A stretch of 11,597 nt of DNA, taken from Deltaproteobacteria bacterium. GTDB taxonomy: Bacteria; Myxococcota; UBA796; SXON01. Of the stretch, positions 5,549-11,597 are shown in pieces. The stretch is from NCBI GenBank assembly GCA_947483545.1, contig CANKNP010000156.1, positions 1 through 11,597 of the forward strand. The letters are read 5' to 3'. Positions within the stretch are counted from its first letter, which is position 1; every line of letters begins with the position of its first letter. The position numbers and the translations under genes are program-made. A model generated the notes under the pieces. That model was not told the origin of the DNA. It saw only the letters and a list, made by a program, of their open reading frames with translations, and searched no databases.

Positions 5549-6055
5549 ATGCGCTTGATCCGATCCTTCCTGCTCGCCGCCCTCGGGCTTGCCCTCTCCT
5601 CAGGTCCTGTGTTTGCGGCGAAGGCCGCCCCAGACTTCTCGCTGCGGGACCTGACGAACCAGACCCAGACGCTCTCGCAGTACAGCGGCAAGGTCGTGCT
5701 CCTCAACTTCTGGGCGACATGGTGTGGGCCGTGTAAGGTGGAGATGCCCCATCTCGTCGCGATGTACGCCGAGCTTGCGCCGCAGGGACTTGTCATCCTG
5801 GGCATCTCGGCCGATGACGCCCGGTCGGCTTCCGCCGTGAAGCCGATGGCGATGAGCCTCGGGCTGACGTACCCGGTGCTCCAGGACAAGGACAGCGCGG
5901 TGGTGAGCCAGTACAACCCATCGAAGACGCTGCCGTACAACGTGCTCGTGGACCGCTCTGGCAACATCTCGTCGGTGTTCTCGGGCTACAACCCGGGCGA
6001 CGAGGTGAAGGTGAAAGAGGCGGTAGTGGCACTGCTGGCTGCATCGTCGCCGTGA
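5549..6055 (+). CDS. TlpA/ResA-like periplasmic thioredoxin
   Basis: This encodes 168 residues. The ATG at 5549 has GGAG at 5540-5543. A Sec signal follows: basic MRLIR, a hydrophobic core, and cleavage near VFA-AKA around residue 23. The mature part is a thioredoxin fold of the AhpC/TSA-Redoxin branch: APDFSLRDL at the start, VVLLNFWATWCGPCKVEMP with the redox pair Cys59/Cys62 (WCGPC, residues 58-62), and the cis-proline at 129 in TLPYNVLVD. Length and insert are those of TlpA/ResA proteins, which reduce disulfides in exported proteins, classically in cytochrome c maturation. No cytochrome or ccm gene is nearby, so its partners are more likely the Cys-containing exported proteins of the same operon. 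Its TGA overlaps the next GTG (GTGA), indicating translational coupling. It is the first gene of the operon. Confidence 0.9.
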   Translation: MRLIRSFLLAALGLALSSGPVFAAKAAPDFSLRDLTNQTQTLSQYSGKVVLLNFWATWCGPCKVEMPHLVAMYAELAPQGLVILGISADDARSASAVKPMAMSLGLTYPVLQDKDSAVVSQYNPSKTLPYNVLVDRSGNISSVFSGYNPGDEVKVKEAVVALLAASSP

Positions 6056-7806
6056 GCGCGCTTCTGGCGCTGTGTGGCCTGGGGTGGGCGGAGGACGACC
6101 CGCTGGGCGGTGCGCCTGCTGAGCCGGTGGAGGAGGCCGCGCCCAAGAAGGGCTTGACGCTCGCGGGGGGCGGCATCAGCGGGACCGAAGACCTGCGGGT
6201 GCGGTACTACCGTTCGGCCGAGAAGCTGGAGAACTTCGAGGACCGCAGCATCCTCGACTACGTGGAAGCCGTGAACCGCCTGGATTTGACCGGCGGGAAC
6301 AACCACCTGACGCTGTCGTTGTCCGGCGCCGCAGTGGCGCTGTTCGGGAACCGCTACATCCTCGATGGCGAGCTGATCCACGAGCGTGCGCTCTACTCGG
6401 ATCTGACGTCGCCGTTCGATGATGCCCTGTTTCAGTTGGAGAAGGTGAGCGTGCTCGGCCGGGCGAAGGTCGGTACGCTCACGCTGGGGGACTCGTACGC
6501 CTCCTACGGGCGCGGCATCGCCGTGAACCTGAACAAGAACACGGACATCGATCTCGACACGTCGATGCGGGGCGTGACGGGGATGGTGCATGTGGGCCAA
6601 GCCGATCTGACCGGGTTCACGGGGGTCACCAACCCTCAACAAATCGCATTGGAGAACCCAAACACGGGGTTGCACGTCGGCAGGGCGCATGTGGTCAGCG
6701 GCGCACGGGCGGACATCTACGGCTTGGGCCCGATAAACCTCGGCGCGCACGGCGTGATGTACCAGTTCAGTCGGACAGCCGACCCGACGTTCAATTCGCT
6801 GGCGACCTACGCCAACCCCGTGGACGCCGTGATCGCTGGCGCCTCGGTCGAGGCGATGGGCATCGCCGGAATCGACTGGTTCGTCGAAGCGGACTGGTTC
6901 GAGTACCTCGCCTCGGATTTGGTGGCGCCCAACGGGTACGAGATCTACGCGTCCGGATCGGCCTACCCGGGCCTCGCGACCGTGCTGGTAGAGGCCAAGC
7001 GCCAGGTGAACACCGAGGTGATCAACACGTTCGCCAGCGCGGACAACTACGAGCTTAGCAGCGGTCCCACGCTCGAGTACGAGCGGGTGATCACCGAGGA
7101 CAGCGCGGCGGCGCTCAATTCGAACGACCTGACCGGAGGCAGGGCGCGGGTGGATCTGCGGCTCGGGAAGGAGATGACCACGTTCACGCCGTACCTCTCG
7201 GAGGCGGTGTTCTACGACGCGGATCTCGGCGGGCTTCACTTCAACGTGACGCCCGAGGTCATCACGCACACCGTCGCGGGCGTGACATGGGTGAAGGGCG
7301 AAGCGCACTTGCTGCTCAATGCCGGCTTCCGGTTGGATGTGCGGCAGCCGGATCTGGACCCCGAAGGCTCAGAGTTGTCTGTCCCCGAGGGGGGCGTGGA
7401 CCAGGGCGCGGATCGGCTGATTCACGGGGATGTGAGCCTCACGTTGCCGATCGCTGGGCCGGTGTCGGTCGAGCTCGCTCCGGCGGTCCAGAGCTTCCAC
7501 TGGGGGGTGAACCCTCAACAGCAGGCGGATTACCTGGACTTCTCGGGTGCCCTTGCCGTGAAGATCGGCGCCCCCTGGGCGATCATCCTCTACAACGACT
7601 ACTCCTCCAACCCCCTCGTCCGCTCGACCGGCAACCTGGGCGAGGATGTGTACGGAGCGGTCGAACTGCAGTGGAAGCCGACCAGCGCGATGACACTGAA
7701 GGCGTTCTATGGCGCCTACCGCGCGGGAATTCGGTGCGCAGGCGGCCAATGTCGGTCGTTGCCGGGGTTTGACGGCGCGAGGGTGAGCGCGACGGCGTCG
7801 TTCTGA
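6052..7806 (+). CDS. DUF6029-like outer-membrane beta-barrel protein
   Basis: This encodes 584 residues from a GTG that overlaps the stop of the thioredoxin gene; no other usual start lies close upstream. The signal peptide is very short (MSALLALCGLGWA, then EDD) and has no basic residue. An Ala/Pro/Glu linker precedes a long series of alternating-hydrophobicity strands: LTLSLSGAAVALFGNRYIL, KVGTLTLGDSYASYGRGIAV, GGRARVDLRLG, HLLLNAGFRLDV and others. It ends in Phe (VSATASF), the usual C-terminal residue of outer-membrane barrels. The GDxYxxYGRGIAxNL and DxDTSxRGV motifs near residues 144-175 resemble the DUF6029 family, large barrels of unknown role often found near TlpA-type genes. The family call is by eye. 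Two cysteines near the end (CAGGQC) form a possible disulfide that a periplasmic thioredoxin could act on. Confidence 0.75.
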   Translation: MSALLALCGLGWAEDDPLGGAPAEPVEEAAPKKGLTLAGGGISGTEDLRVRYYRSAEKLENFEDRSILDYVEAVNRLDLTGGNNHLTLSLSGAAVALFGNRYILDGELIHERALYSDLTSPFDDALFQLEKVSVLGRAKVGTLTLGDSYASYGRGIAVNLNKNTDIDLDTSMRGVTGMVHVGQADLTGFTGVTNPQQIALENPNTGLHVGRAHVVSGARADIYGLGPINLGAHGVMYQFSRTADPTFNSLATYANPVDAVIAGASVEAMGIAGIDWFVEADWFEYLASDLVAPNGYEIYASGSAYPGLATVLVEAKRQVNTEVINTFASADNYELSSGPTLEYERVITEDSAAALNSNDLTGGRARVDLRLGKEMTTFTPYLSEAVFYDADLGGLHFNVTPEVITHTVAGVTWVKGEAHLLLNAGFRLDVRQPDLDPEGSELSVPEGGVDQGADRLIHGDVSLTLPIAGPVSVELAPAVQSFHWGVNPQQQADYLDFSGALAVKIGAPWAIILYNDYSSNPLVRSTGNLGEDVYGAVELQWKPTSAMTLKAFYGAYRAGIRCAGGQCRSLPGFDGARVSATASF

Positions 7807-7824
7807 CAAGCACGGCCGCGCGCC

Positions 7825-8868
7825 GTGCGATACTTGTGCGATTCGGAGTCCCAACCCTTGCTCACCTCGTTCCTCCTGCTCACCGGCTGCTCCATCATTC
7901 AAGGGCTGCTCGGCGATTCCAAGAAGACCGTCGCCGACGCGGACGCATTGTTGAAGGCCGGCGATCTCGCAGGCGCCACCGCGCTCTACGACGGCGCGCT
8001 GGCCAAGACTCCGGCGGACGTGGACCTCGCCGTGGGCGCAGCCTACGGGCACATGCTGATGGGCGAAGCGCCCAAGGCCGACGAGATCCTGGCGGCATCC
8101 GAGGCTGGGGCGGGCCCTCGGCTCGGGGAAGTGAAGCTTCGCCGCGCGCTGTTGGCGATGAAGAGCGGGGACCTGGACAAGGTGAAAGAGTTCGCGACGG
8201 CCTCCGGGCTGCCCGCAGGCAAGCTCCTCGCTGCCGAGGTCAACCTCGCGGATGGCGACCGGGACGCTGCGAAGGCGCTCCTGGAGGAGATCAAGGGCAC
8301 GCCTGGGGATCTGGGCGCGACGGCGACCGCCTACCTGCAGTTGATGAACGACGCGAACGCGCTGGTCGGCGGGCTGTCGGAGGCCCAGGCGCTCTGGGCC
8401 CTCGGGCAGCGGAAGATCGCGGTCCGGTCGGTGGAAGATCTGGTGAAGGCCTACGCAGAGACGCGGGAGGACGGCCCGGATCAGCTCCTGCTCTGGGCGG
8501 GGCGCGCGGCCTCTGTTGGGGAGACGGACATCTCGACGAACTTGCTGGATGCGATCACCGTGTCGCCCCCGGGCCAGGCCTGGCGGGTGCAGGCCACGCG
8601 GGCGATCAACGCCTGTGCCGCTGGCGATGGCGCGACCTGTACGCGGATCCTGGAGATGATCAAGCCAGTGGCCCCCGCGGATGGATACCTCGACGCGCGG
8701 ACGACGGCCGCGGCGCTCATCGCCCCGAAGGACGGGGCGACGGCAAAGGCGCTGTTGGAGGGCTACGGCGGGGACGCTGCGGCCCGCGCGATGGCTGAAT
8801 CGGGGGATTCCGCGGGGGCGGTGAATGTTGCGACGGATCCCGTGTTCAAGAAGCAGCTCGGAGGTTGA
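7825..8868 (+). CDS. TPR-like lipoprotein
   Basis: This encodes 347 residues from GTG 7825. A better start may be TTG 7858, which has GGAG at 7846-7849 nine bases upstream and would give the ten-residue leader MLTSFLLLTG before the lipidated Cys; with the GTG the leader is 21 residues and contains Asp and Glu. Either way the lipobox is LTGC. The mature protein is Ala-rich and helical, with repeated units of about 34 residues of TPR type: ADALLKAGDLAGATALYDGA, then LAVGAAYGHMLMGEAPKADE, then KLRRALLAMKSGDLDKVKEF, and LAAEVNLADGDRDAAKALLE. The second half is less regular, with one Cys pair (INACAAGDGATC). It is probably a scaffold anchored to a membrane by lipid. It follows the barrel gene by 18 bases and precedes the next gene by two. 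Confidence 0.8.
   Translation: MRYLCDSESQPLLTSFLLLTGCSIIQGLLGDSKKTVADADALLKAGDLAGATALYDGALAKTPADVDLAVGAAYGHMLMGEAPKADEILAASEAGAGPRLGEVKLRRALLAMKSGDLDKVKEFATASGLPAGKLLAAEVNLADGDRDAAKALLEEIKGTPGDLGATATAYLQLMNDANALVGGLSEAQALWALGQRKIAVRSVEDLVKAYAETREDGPDQLLLWAGRAASVGETDISTNLLDAITVSPPGQAWRVQATRAINACAAGDGATCTRILEMIKPVAPADGYLDARTTAAALIAPKDGATAKALLEGYGGDAAARAMAESGDSAGAVNVATDPVFKKQLGG
7846..7849 (+). promoter_or_regulatory. Ribosome site favouring the TTG start at 7858
   Basis: GGAG lies nine bases before TTG 7858, inside the annotated frame, whereas no purine-rich site precedes GTG 7825. This argues that the TPR lipoprotein starts 33 bases later than annotated here. Confidence 0.45.
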
Positions 8869-8870
8869 CC

Positions 8871-9290
8871 GTGTCCATGCTCCTCACTGCTTTTGTGTCC
8901 ATCCTGCTCTCGACTGTGCCCGAGGCCTCCGCCAAGGGCGAGGAGGAGGGCGTGCCGGTGCGTGTCGTGGTCAAAGACGATGCGAAGGCGCCGATCCCGA
9001 CGGCGGTCGTTCGCCACCCCCAGGAGGCTGATCGCCACCGCGTGAACGCCGTGGACGGATCCTGGGAGGCCAGCGTGCTGTACATGCCTGACGGTAGCGA
9101 GCTCCGGTTCACGGCAGGAATGACGTTGAACTTGGAGATCTCCGCTCCCGGCTACACCACGCAGGTGTTGACCTACCAGGTCCGTAAGCGCCGCAACTTG
9201 ATCGACGTTGTGCTCCCGAAGATCGAGACCGACGACTCCCAGATCGAGGAGCCCACCATCAGCTTCGGCCGCGACGAGCCGAGGGAGTGA
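8871..9290 (+). CDS. Secreted protein with a carboxypeptidase-regulatory-like beta domain
   Basis: This encodes 139 residues. GTG 8871 is chosen because GGAGG at 8860-8864 stands six bases upstream; TTG 8865 overlaps that gap and ATG 8877 is also possible. The signal peptide, SMLLTAFVSILLSTVPEASA, has a leucine-rich core and an ASA cleavage site but no basic residue. The mature protein opens with an acidic stretch, then a beta-sandwich pattern: VPVRVVVKDDAKAPIPTAVV, a Gly/Trp turn (VDGSW), LRFTAGMTLNLEISAPGYTT and a final strand NLIDVVLPKIE. The order V-V-D-x-x-x-x-PIPxAxV ... ISAPGYxT is that of the carboxypeptidase regulatory-like (CarboxypepD_reg) domain, which in bacteria is a structural or binding module. 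An acidic tail ends the protein. It lies two bases from both neighbours. Confidence 0.75.
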   Translation: MSMLLTAFVSILLSTVPEASAKGEEEGVPVRVVVKDDAKAPIPTAVVRHPQEADRHRVNAVDGSWEASVLYMPDGSELRFTAGMTLNLEISAPGYTTQVLTYQVRKRRNLIDVVLPKIETDDSQIEEPTISFGRDEPRE

Positions 9291-9292
9291 CC

Positions 9293-10543
9293 ATGCGCAC
9301 CACGTCCATGACCCTGCTCGTCGGCTTCGGCCTGCTCGCCTACGTGCTGCCCGCTGTGGCCGGCGGCTGGCAGTCCTTCGCGACGGCGTTCCCGATCGCA
9401 GCCTGCCAGGATGGCTGGTCCGCATGCATCACGGCCGGTGGGGCGGTCGGCCCCGGCATGTTGCACGACACCGCCGGGCGCCCGATCCCGTCCGACGGTC
9501 GCCTCGGGTGGTTCGACCTCCAGCCGACGGCCTCCTTCTCCCCGTTCGTCGGCTTGTCCGCGTACAGTGGGCCCGCTGGCGGCACGGTTGTGGCCGCCCC
9601 TCCCCCCGTTCAGCAGGTGGCCCGCGTCGAGTCCCCGGCGGAGCGTCCGCCACCGAGCCAGGATCTCTCGGTCCGCACCCAGCCCTCGCAGCAGCCCGTC
9701 TCGCAGCCTGTGGCGCAGCCGGTGTCCCAGCCGCTCGGGACCCAGCCAACCGCCCAGCAACCGGGGCCGTCCAGCATGCGGCCGACGTCCCAGCCGGCGG
9801 GAACCCAGCCGACCATGCAGCCCGTGAGCTCTCAGCCCACCGCACAGCCGACTGCTCAGCCGACCGCACAGCCCCAACCTGTGAGCATCGCCCCGACCCC
9901 GACCCCGGCCCCCGTCGCGTCGCTGAACCCGACCGCCGCGACGACGAGCAGCGACTGCACGGATCTCGTGGCGTTGGAGCCCGCGTCCATGATGGGATCC
10001 CTGACCACGGGCCAGACCAAGTGCCTCGAGGGGCGGCTCAACACCGAGACGCAGCAGACCACCAAGGCGAAGGTCTCGCTGGTGCTCATCAACAACGCGG
10101 ATGGCAAAGGCGACAAGGCGGAGTGGGAGCGGCTCGTCAAGCGCCACCTCGAGGATATCGACCGCTCCGACCCCGACATCTGCTACAAGTACTCGCTCCA
10201 GCTCTCCCGCGGCGGCGCGGGCCGGGCGTCGAGCGTGATCCGCTGGGCCGACTACTCGCTGGAGAACAAGTCGAAGTGGACAGGCACCACGTACAAGTCG
10301 CGCGTCTTCGCTCTGTACCGGCTCAAGACCGAGGCGGCGAACAAGCTGTGGCAGGACGCCGAGGCGACCTACACGACCGAGCACACGGATGAGAACGAGG
10401 CCAAGAGCGCCAAATACCGTGGCATGACCAAGGACTTCGCCCGCGAGTGGCTCGACTACGCCAAGGCCAGCACCCAGGACACCAAGTCGGCGATGCAGTA
10501 CTGCGTGTCGGCAGCAGGTACAACCGCATTCTGTGAGGGGTAG
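9293..10543 (+). CDS. Secreted protein with Gln/Pro-repeat linker and Cys-containing C-terminal domain
   Basis: This encodes 416 residues from ATG 9293, with GGGAG at 9283-9287; a GTG at 9287 in the same frame is less likely. The Sec signal is MRTTSMTLLVGFGLLAYVLP with AVA cleavage after residue 23. A first domain of about 75 residues (GGWQSFATAFPIAACQDGWS onward, two Cys) is followed by a linker from about residue 95. At residues 129-193 the linker consists of QP-based units (SQPVSQPVAQPVSQP, later TAQPTAQPTAQPQP), a flexible, probably extended tether. The C-terminal domain (about 216-416) is charged and helical, with DCTDLVALEPASMMGSLTTG, a DICYKYSLQL segment and a Cys pair at the end (YCVSAAGTTAFC). 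That domain has repeat-like spacing but no family I can name. Even Cys number and the operon's thioredoxin suggest disulfides. The next gene begins directly after its TAG. Confidence 0.78.
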   Translation: MRTTSMTLLVGFGLLAYVLPAVAGGWQSFATAFPIAACQDGWSACITAGGAVGPGMLHDTAGRPIPSDGRLGWFDLQPTASFSPFVGLSAYSGPAGGTVVAAPPPVQQVARVESPAERPPPSQDLSVRTQPSQQPVSQPVAQPVSQPLGTQPTAQQPGPSSMRPTSQPAGTQPTMQPVSSQPTAQPTAQPTAQPQPVSIAPTPTPAPVASLNPTAATTSSDCTDLVALEPASMMGSLTTGQTKCLEGRLNTETQQTTKAKVSLVLINNADGKGDKAEWERLVKRHLEDIDRSDPDICYKYSLQLSRGGAGRASSVIRWADYSLENKSKWTGTTYKSRVFALYRLKTEAANKLWQDAEATYTTEHTDENEAKSAKYRGMTKDFAREWLDYAKASTQDTKSAMQYCVSAAGTTAFCEG

Positions 10544-11597
10544 GTGATCTGGACGCTCCTCTTCGCGTGCAGCGGAGAGCCTACCGACGCCGCAGTGGCG
10601 GCGCCCGCGGCGCCCGGCAGCGCCGTTCCCACGCCGCTTTTGGAGCAGACGTGGCAGGTGCGTCTGGCGCCGGACAGCGCGCGCGCCGGGTTCGAGGGGC
10701 GTGCAAGCTGGACGGCCTACTTCAACGGGGATCGCAAGGCGGCGTTGGAGGCGATGGCGGCGGAGAGCGATCCTGCCGGGCTTGCTAGGATGCACGCGGA
10801 GTTCTCCGCGATGTACCGCGAGGCCGCGATGGTAGCGGCCCAGAGCCTTCGCCAGGTCTATGGGGTGGACGGCCAGGCGACGGACCCCGCGGAGGTCGCT
10901 TTCCTCCTCGGCCAGGCGGGCCTGCTTTTGGGGGACGATGCGCTCCGGAAGCGGCTCGGCGAGTCCAGCGGATCCAAGGTGCCGGGACTCGCGGATCGGG
11001 AGGCGGCGCTGGTTGGCTGGTTGTCCGCGGACGTTTGGCCGTCCTTCGGGCTCGTGACCTGTCCGATGAGCGGCTTTCCCGGGGTTCCCCAGGCCGAGTT
11101 GGCCCCCGGCCAGGCGCCCGGCCTCGGCGCCGGTCCCCACTACCTGCTTCCCGAGCGCACCCCTGAGAAGCTCGCCGTGGACGCCGTGGACCTGCTCTCC
11201 ATCTGGGCCCTCGCGCTCTCCCACCATCGCGCGGCGCTCGTGGCCACGGGTGTCGCGCCCGACGGCGGCGCCATCGCCATCATCGACGCCCACACCGCCC
11301 CCTTCGAGCGCTCCTTGACCTGGCGCGAGCGCGCGGGCATTGCATCCAACCCCGACATGATCCTCGAGGTCTCGCCCTCCGTCACCATCACGGATGCTTC
11401 GCTGTTCCTCGGCCCCTACAGCACCCCCGCGGATCTCCTGCTCGCCGCCTCGTTGCGCACCGCCCCCGAGACCACCGCCGAGACCCTCGCCGCCCACGTC
11501 TCCGACAGCCCCTACGCCGCGATGATCCAGTCCTGCACCTCCCCCCCCGCCCCCGCCGCCCCCACCGCGGACGGTGCGATTCCCAGCGTGCCCTCCG
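10544..11597 (+). CDS. Putative lipoprotein, cut off by the window end
   Basis: The frame is open from GTG 10544 to the last base, at least 351 codons, with no stop. GTG directly follows the TAG of the preceding gene in the same frame, so the start cannot be upstream; the purine run GAGGGG before that TAG is the likely ribosome site. The product begins MIWTLLFAC and then SGEPTDAAVAAPAAPG: lipobox LFAC with Cys9, followed by an acidic/Ala-Pro linker. Residues 40-150 are helical and charged. A central region has VTCPMSGFPGVPQAEL, and then come HHRAALVATGVAPDGGAIAI and DAHTAPFERSLTWRERAGIA. A Pro/Ala-rich stretch with SYAAMIQSC-like ending (SPYAAMIQSC) closes the visible part. No family is recognised. 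It is the sixth gene of the operon and the operon may continue. The strong antisense open frame here is a shadow of its codon bias. Confidence 0.72.
   Translation, partial: MIWTLLFACSGEPTDAAVAAPAAPGSAVPTPLLEQTWQVRLAPDSARAGFEGRASWTAYFNGDRKAALEAMAAESDPAGLARMHAEFSAMYREAAMVAAQSLRQVYGVDGQATDPAEVAFLLGQAGLLLGDDALRKRLGESSGSKVPGLADREAALVGWLSADVWPSFGLVTCPMSGFPGVPQAELAPGQAPGLGAGPHYLLPERTPEKLAVDAVDLLSIWALALSHHRAALVATGVAPDGGAIAIIDAHTAPFERSLTWRERAGIASNPDMILEVSPSVTITDASLFLGPYSTPADLLLAASLRTAPETTAETLAAHVSDSPYAAMIQSCTSPPAPAAPTADGAIPSVPS

Noticed and set aside
5986..7308. Minus-strand open frame of 440 codons
   Set aside because: It lies antisense to the barrel gene, whose strand pattern and terminal Phe are convincing; the composition is that of a shadow frame.
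7836..8798. Plus-strand open frame overlapping the TPR lipoprotein in another frame
   Set aside because: Its Arg/Gly-rich sequence has no pattern, while the lipoprotein frame has a lipobox and TPR-like repeats.
9173..11497. Very long open frame on the minus strand (774 codons)
   Set aside because: It is antisense to three plus-strand genes with signal peptides, ribosome sites and tight spacing. Its product is Arg/Gly/His-rich low-complexity sequence typical of a GC-rich shadow frame.

Overview
The window is GC-rich, compactly coded DNA from a Gram-negative bacterium. Lipoboxes, secreted proteins, an outer-membrane-barrel candidate, frequent GTG starts and lipoproteins with short Cys-Gly/Ser-Glu/Pro-Asp-Thr-type N-termini suggest a Myxococcota-like or other deltaproteobacterial lineage. 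That placement is an inference from style; there is no rRNA or other marker gene here.

Layout. Bases 1-243 carry no gene but hold a cluster of the direct repeat CACGTATCAC and a heptamer tandem. From 272 to 2678 are four small envelope genes of unknown function: a lipoprotein, a two-helix membrane protein, a secreted protein on the minus strand (convergent with the membrane protein, divergent from the next gene) and a second lipoprotein. From 2679 to 3990 there is no intact gene, only repeats and mobile-element relics. These are an empty inverted-repeat pair (2841-2993), then an IS630-family relic (3064-3991) bounded by 16-bp perfect terminal inverted repeats and TA duplications in a CTAG target. 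Inside that relic sits a second unit, a frame-broken GxxExxY gene flanked by 33-bp inverted repeats (3206-3744). The IS relic ends inside the stop codon of a minus-strand polyferredoxin with four [4Fe-4S] sites (3991-4422). That gene is divergent from a cyanophycinase (4470-5288). A 260-bp gap (5289-5548) with several short repeats and hairpins follows.

From 5549 to the right edge a tightly packed plus-strand operon of at least six genes encodes only exported proteins: a TlpA/ResA-type thioredoxin, a DUF6029-like outer-membrane barrel candidate, a TPR-like lipoprotein, a small secreted protein with a carboxypeptidase-regulatory-like beta domain, a secreted protein with a long Gln/Pro repeat linker and a Cys-containing C-terminal domain, and a further lipoprotein cut off by the window end. 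Gaps are -4, 18, 2, 2 and 0 bp. Such packing implies co-translation and a shared envelope task, but no specific function can be read from the sequence.

The two most notable points are the nested mobile-element structure at 3061-3994, whose empty site can be reconstructed, and the envelope operon, whose signal peptides are unusually short and lack the usual basic N-terminus.
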